Assembly: GCA_019636235.1 (NCBI GenBank)
Contig: JAHBXW010000005.1
Span: forward strand, 233,991 to 297,990
Direction: 5' to 3'
DNA from: Planctomyces sp.
GTDB taxonomy: Bacteria > Planctomycetota > Planctomycetia > Planctomycetales > Planctomycetaceae
DNA: 64,000 bases
Part shown: piece by piece, positions 62,452 to 64,000 of the stretch
Layout of the letters: each line of letters opens with the position of its first letter
How positions within the stretch are numbered: position 1 is the stretch's first letter
Program-made: the position numbers and the translations under genes
The notes under the pieces: generated by a model
The model's input: the letters and a program-made list of their open reading frames with translations, nothing else
Databases searched by the model: none
What the model was told of the DNA's origin: nothing

Positions 62452-63612
62452 TCACCATGCTTCTTTGAGCTTTCTCAGCTGGCTTACTGTACCCGTGATT
62501 TCTCGAATCGCGACAGCAACATCCTCATCGGTAGTTTGTCGTCCAAAACTGACTCGAACCGACGCTCGCTGAAGCTCAGGATCGGCCCCCATCGCGACCA
62601 ACACGTGACTCGGTTCGAGTAACGAAGATGAGCATGCCGATCCGCTGCTGATCGCGAGTTGTGACATCGCCAGAATTAGGCTTTCGGCATCGACCCCGCG
62701 GAAGGCCAAATTAGAGACATGTGGAAGTCGAAGCCCACTCTCCCCTCCGTTGACATGAACGTCCGGTATTGTAGCCCGAACACATGACTCGAACTGCCCT
62801 CGCAGCACCATCAGCCGCTGCGATTCAGCGCCCATTTCCAATGAAGCCAGCCGACATGCTTCGCCGAAGCCTACAATCGAAGGCACGTTAAGTGTTCCGC
62901 TTCGGATTCCCCGTTCCTGTCCACCACCCTCGAACAATGGATGAATCTTCAAATCCCGCTTCCGACGACGGACAATCAGTGCTCCTACACCCTTCGGACC
63001 GTAGAGCTTATGTGATGAGACGCTGAGTAGGTCGTATTTGTCTGAGGGCAGAGGAAGTTTCCCGAAGAGCTGAGTGGCGTCAGTATGAAATATAGTTCCA
63101 CTGTCGTCGCAGGTTTCTGCGATCTCGGCAATTGGAAAAAGCACTCCCGTTTCATTGTTCGCGGCCATAACCGACACTAGCCCGGCACCACTAAGGATGC
63201 TCGCACGCAAGTCGTCGAGGCATATCTGGCCAGTCCGATCAACTGGCAGAAAGGTCGTGGCACCGCTTGCTTTGCACGGTTCCAGGACGGAGGGATGCTC
63301 TGTCGACTGGGTGATGATTGGTAGTGCAGGCTTAGTTCGCCGTCTGGTGCCCTTAATTGCGAGATTGTTCGCTTCAGTTGCTCCGCTCGTCCAAATCACT
63401 TCAGCGGGGTCGCACTTCGCAAGAGTTGCGACGCGCTCTCGTGCAATCTCCACGACGGCGGCCGCCTCTCGACCGAATGAGTGGTGCACACTCGACGCGT
63501 TGCCAAAAGTGCCCGATAGGCACGGCAGCATCGCTTCCAGGACCCGAGGATCGAGCGGAGTCGTCGAGCAGTAATCGAGATAAACTGGCGAAAACTCTGC
63601 GGACCGTTCCAC
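62452..63612 (-). CDS. Cysteine desulfurase (NifS/IscS/DndA class)
   Basis: 386 residues from GTG at 63612. Pyridoxal-phosphate enzyme: V-Y-L-D-Y-C-S-T-T-P at the start, T-S-G-A-T-E-A-N-N-L-A, S-T-E-H-P-S-V, F-H-T-D-A-T-Q-L-F-G, and the PLP lysine in S-V-S-S-H-K-L-Y-G-P-K-G (about 200). The catalytic Cys lies in S-S-G-S-A-C-S-S-S-L (about 326), so this is a group I enzyme. GC is visibly lower than in the rest of the window, and the codon use is more AT-rich, suggesting transfer. Enzymes of this class can serve Fe-S assembly, tRNA thiolation or DNA phosphorothioation (DndA); the context that would decide is outside the window. Confidence 0.9.
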   Translation of the reverse strand: MERSAEFSPVYLDYCSTTPLDPRVLEAMLPCLSGTFGNASSVHHSFGREAAAVVEIARERVATLAKCDPAEVIWTSGATEANNLAIKGTRRRTKPALPIITQSTEHPSVLEPCKASGATTFLPVDRTGQICLDDLRASILSGAGLVSVMAANNETGVLFPIAEIAETCDDSGTIFHTDATQLFGKLPLPSDKYDLLSVSSHKLYGPKGVGALIVRRRKRDLKIHPLFEGGGQERGIRSGTLNVPSIVGFGEACRLASLEMGAESQRLMVLRGQFESCVRATIPDVHVNGGESGLRLPHVSNLAFRGVDAESLILAMSQLAISSGSACSSSLLEPSHVLVAMGADPELQRASVRVSFGRQTTDEDVAVAIREITGTVSQLRKLKEAW

Positions 63613-63615
63613 GCA

Positions 63616-63888
63616 TTAACTCCGAGCGACCATCATGCGTCCTACTGAGGCGGGACCAATCGCAACCGGCGAACTGTCGTCAACTACTTGCCCATCAGCT
63701 TGTGCCAAAGTGTAGGCATGTTCACAGTCGCCCAATGTCGTCCCAGTAATGAGGGGGCCGAAAGAGGAACTTCGCCAAAATAGCCGTGTTCCACGTTGGC
63801 GTGATGTCCTACTCAATTGGAGCCCAACATCGAATGCGTTCTGGCTCTCTTTGCGGTAGCTTTGAAAATGCCACTCCTGGAGGTAAAA
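63616..63888. other. Divergent intergenic region with a minus-strand frame of doubtful coding value
   Basis: A minus-strand frame from 63975 to a TAA at 63616 ends 3 bp before the cysteine desulfurase start, so it could be the 3' part of an upstream co-transcribed gene. Its translation has no recognisable motif and it conflicts with the better supported plus-strand start at 63889. I lean to non-coding, holding the promoter of the desulfurase gene. Confidence 0.35.
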
Positions 63889-64000
63889 ATGTGTCTGCAA
63901 ATTCACTGGGGAGCAGCCTTTTTCCGAACGCCCCCTGAAGTGCTCGCAGCCCACGCTCGCTTTGCGAACAAGCAAACGCCACGACGGTCCCTAACTGCTT
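63889..64000 (+). CDS. Start of an unidentified ORF, running off the window
   Basis: ATG at 63889 has a strong GGAGG ribosome binding site (63879-63883, 5-bp spacing), and 37 codons stay open to the window end. The residues begin M-C-L-Q-I-H-W-G-A-A and include F-R-T-P-P-E-V-L. I recognise no family. It is divergent from the cysteine desulfurase in the low-GC right edge. Confidence 0.4.
   Translation, partial: MCLQIHWGAAFFRTPPEVLAAHARFANKQTPRRSLTA

Overview
The window is high-GC, gene-dense chromosomal DNA that reads as a member of the Planctomycetota. Supporting markers are a DUF1559 pseudopilin-like domain with the C-terminal H-X9-DG motif, a very large PVC-type dehydrogenase with a C-terminal cytochrome c domain, an adjacent ECF sigma factor and Ser/Thr kinase, a DUF1593 protein, an NPCBM/discoidin secreted protein and thioredoxin-TPR lipoproteins. 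Genus and species cannot be told from the sequence alone. I see no rRNA, tRNA or CRISPR array.

Left edge (1-7.2 kb) is accessory in character and less GC-rich than the core. A 5'-truncated membrane-anchored protein is followed by a Cys-rich exported peptide with a perfect double-glycine leader motif. After a 10-bp-stem hairpin comes one protein that joins a C39-type peptidase domain (Cys27, His106, Asp122) to a complete DUF1559 pseudopilin-like protein, then a DUF1573 membrane protein. No ABC transporter is present. I read this as a possible export-first, cleave-in-the-periplasm peptide maturation locus, and it is the most interesting item in the window. It is followed by a secreted protein of unknown function and by the N-terminal fragment of a DGQHR-domain (DndB-like) gene broken off at an IS5-family insertion sequence.

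Core region (7.2-62.4 kb) is mostly housekeeping plus planctomycete-type secreted and membrane proteins. Recognisable genes are recO, a BamD-like TPR lipoprotein and lptE (envelope assembly), a marR-esterase pair with a palindromic candidate operator, a D-2-hydroxyglutarate-dehydrogenase-like flavo-Fe-S enzyme overlapping moaD, a ThDP 2-keto-acid decarboxylase, a DapA-family lyase, terC, an unlisted 32-residue basic protein, a molybdopterin oxidoreductase, an Old Yellow Enzyme, yidD, the tail-specific protease prc with a clear terminator, a Nudix hydrolase, the sigma-kinase pair, an RRM protein overlapping an acyltransferase, der, guaA, pyrB, hom, a MscS-type channel, a TatD-type hydrolase, nfo, a Bax-inhibitor-1 family protein and proB. 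An IS630 remnant at 56.7-56.9 kb has replaced the end of a small membrane protein.

Right edge (62.45-64 kb) drops in GC and codes a cysteine desulfurase (IscS/NifS/DndA type) divergent from the start of an unidentified ORF with a strong ribosome binding site. It may be the border of another accessory island.
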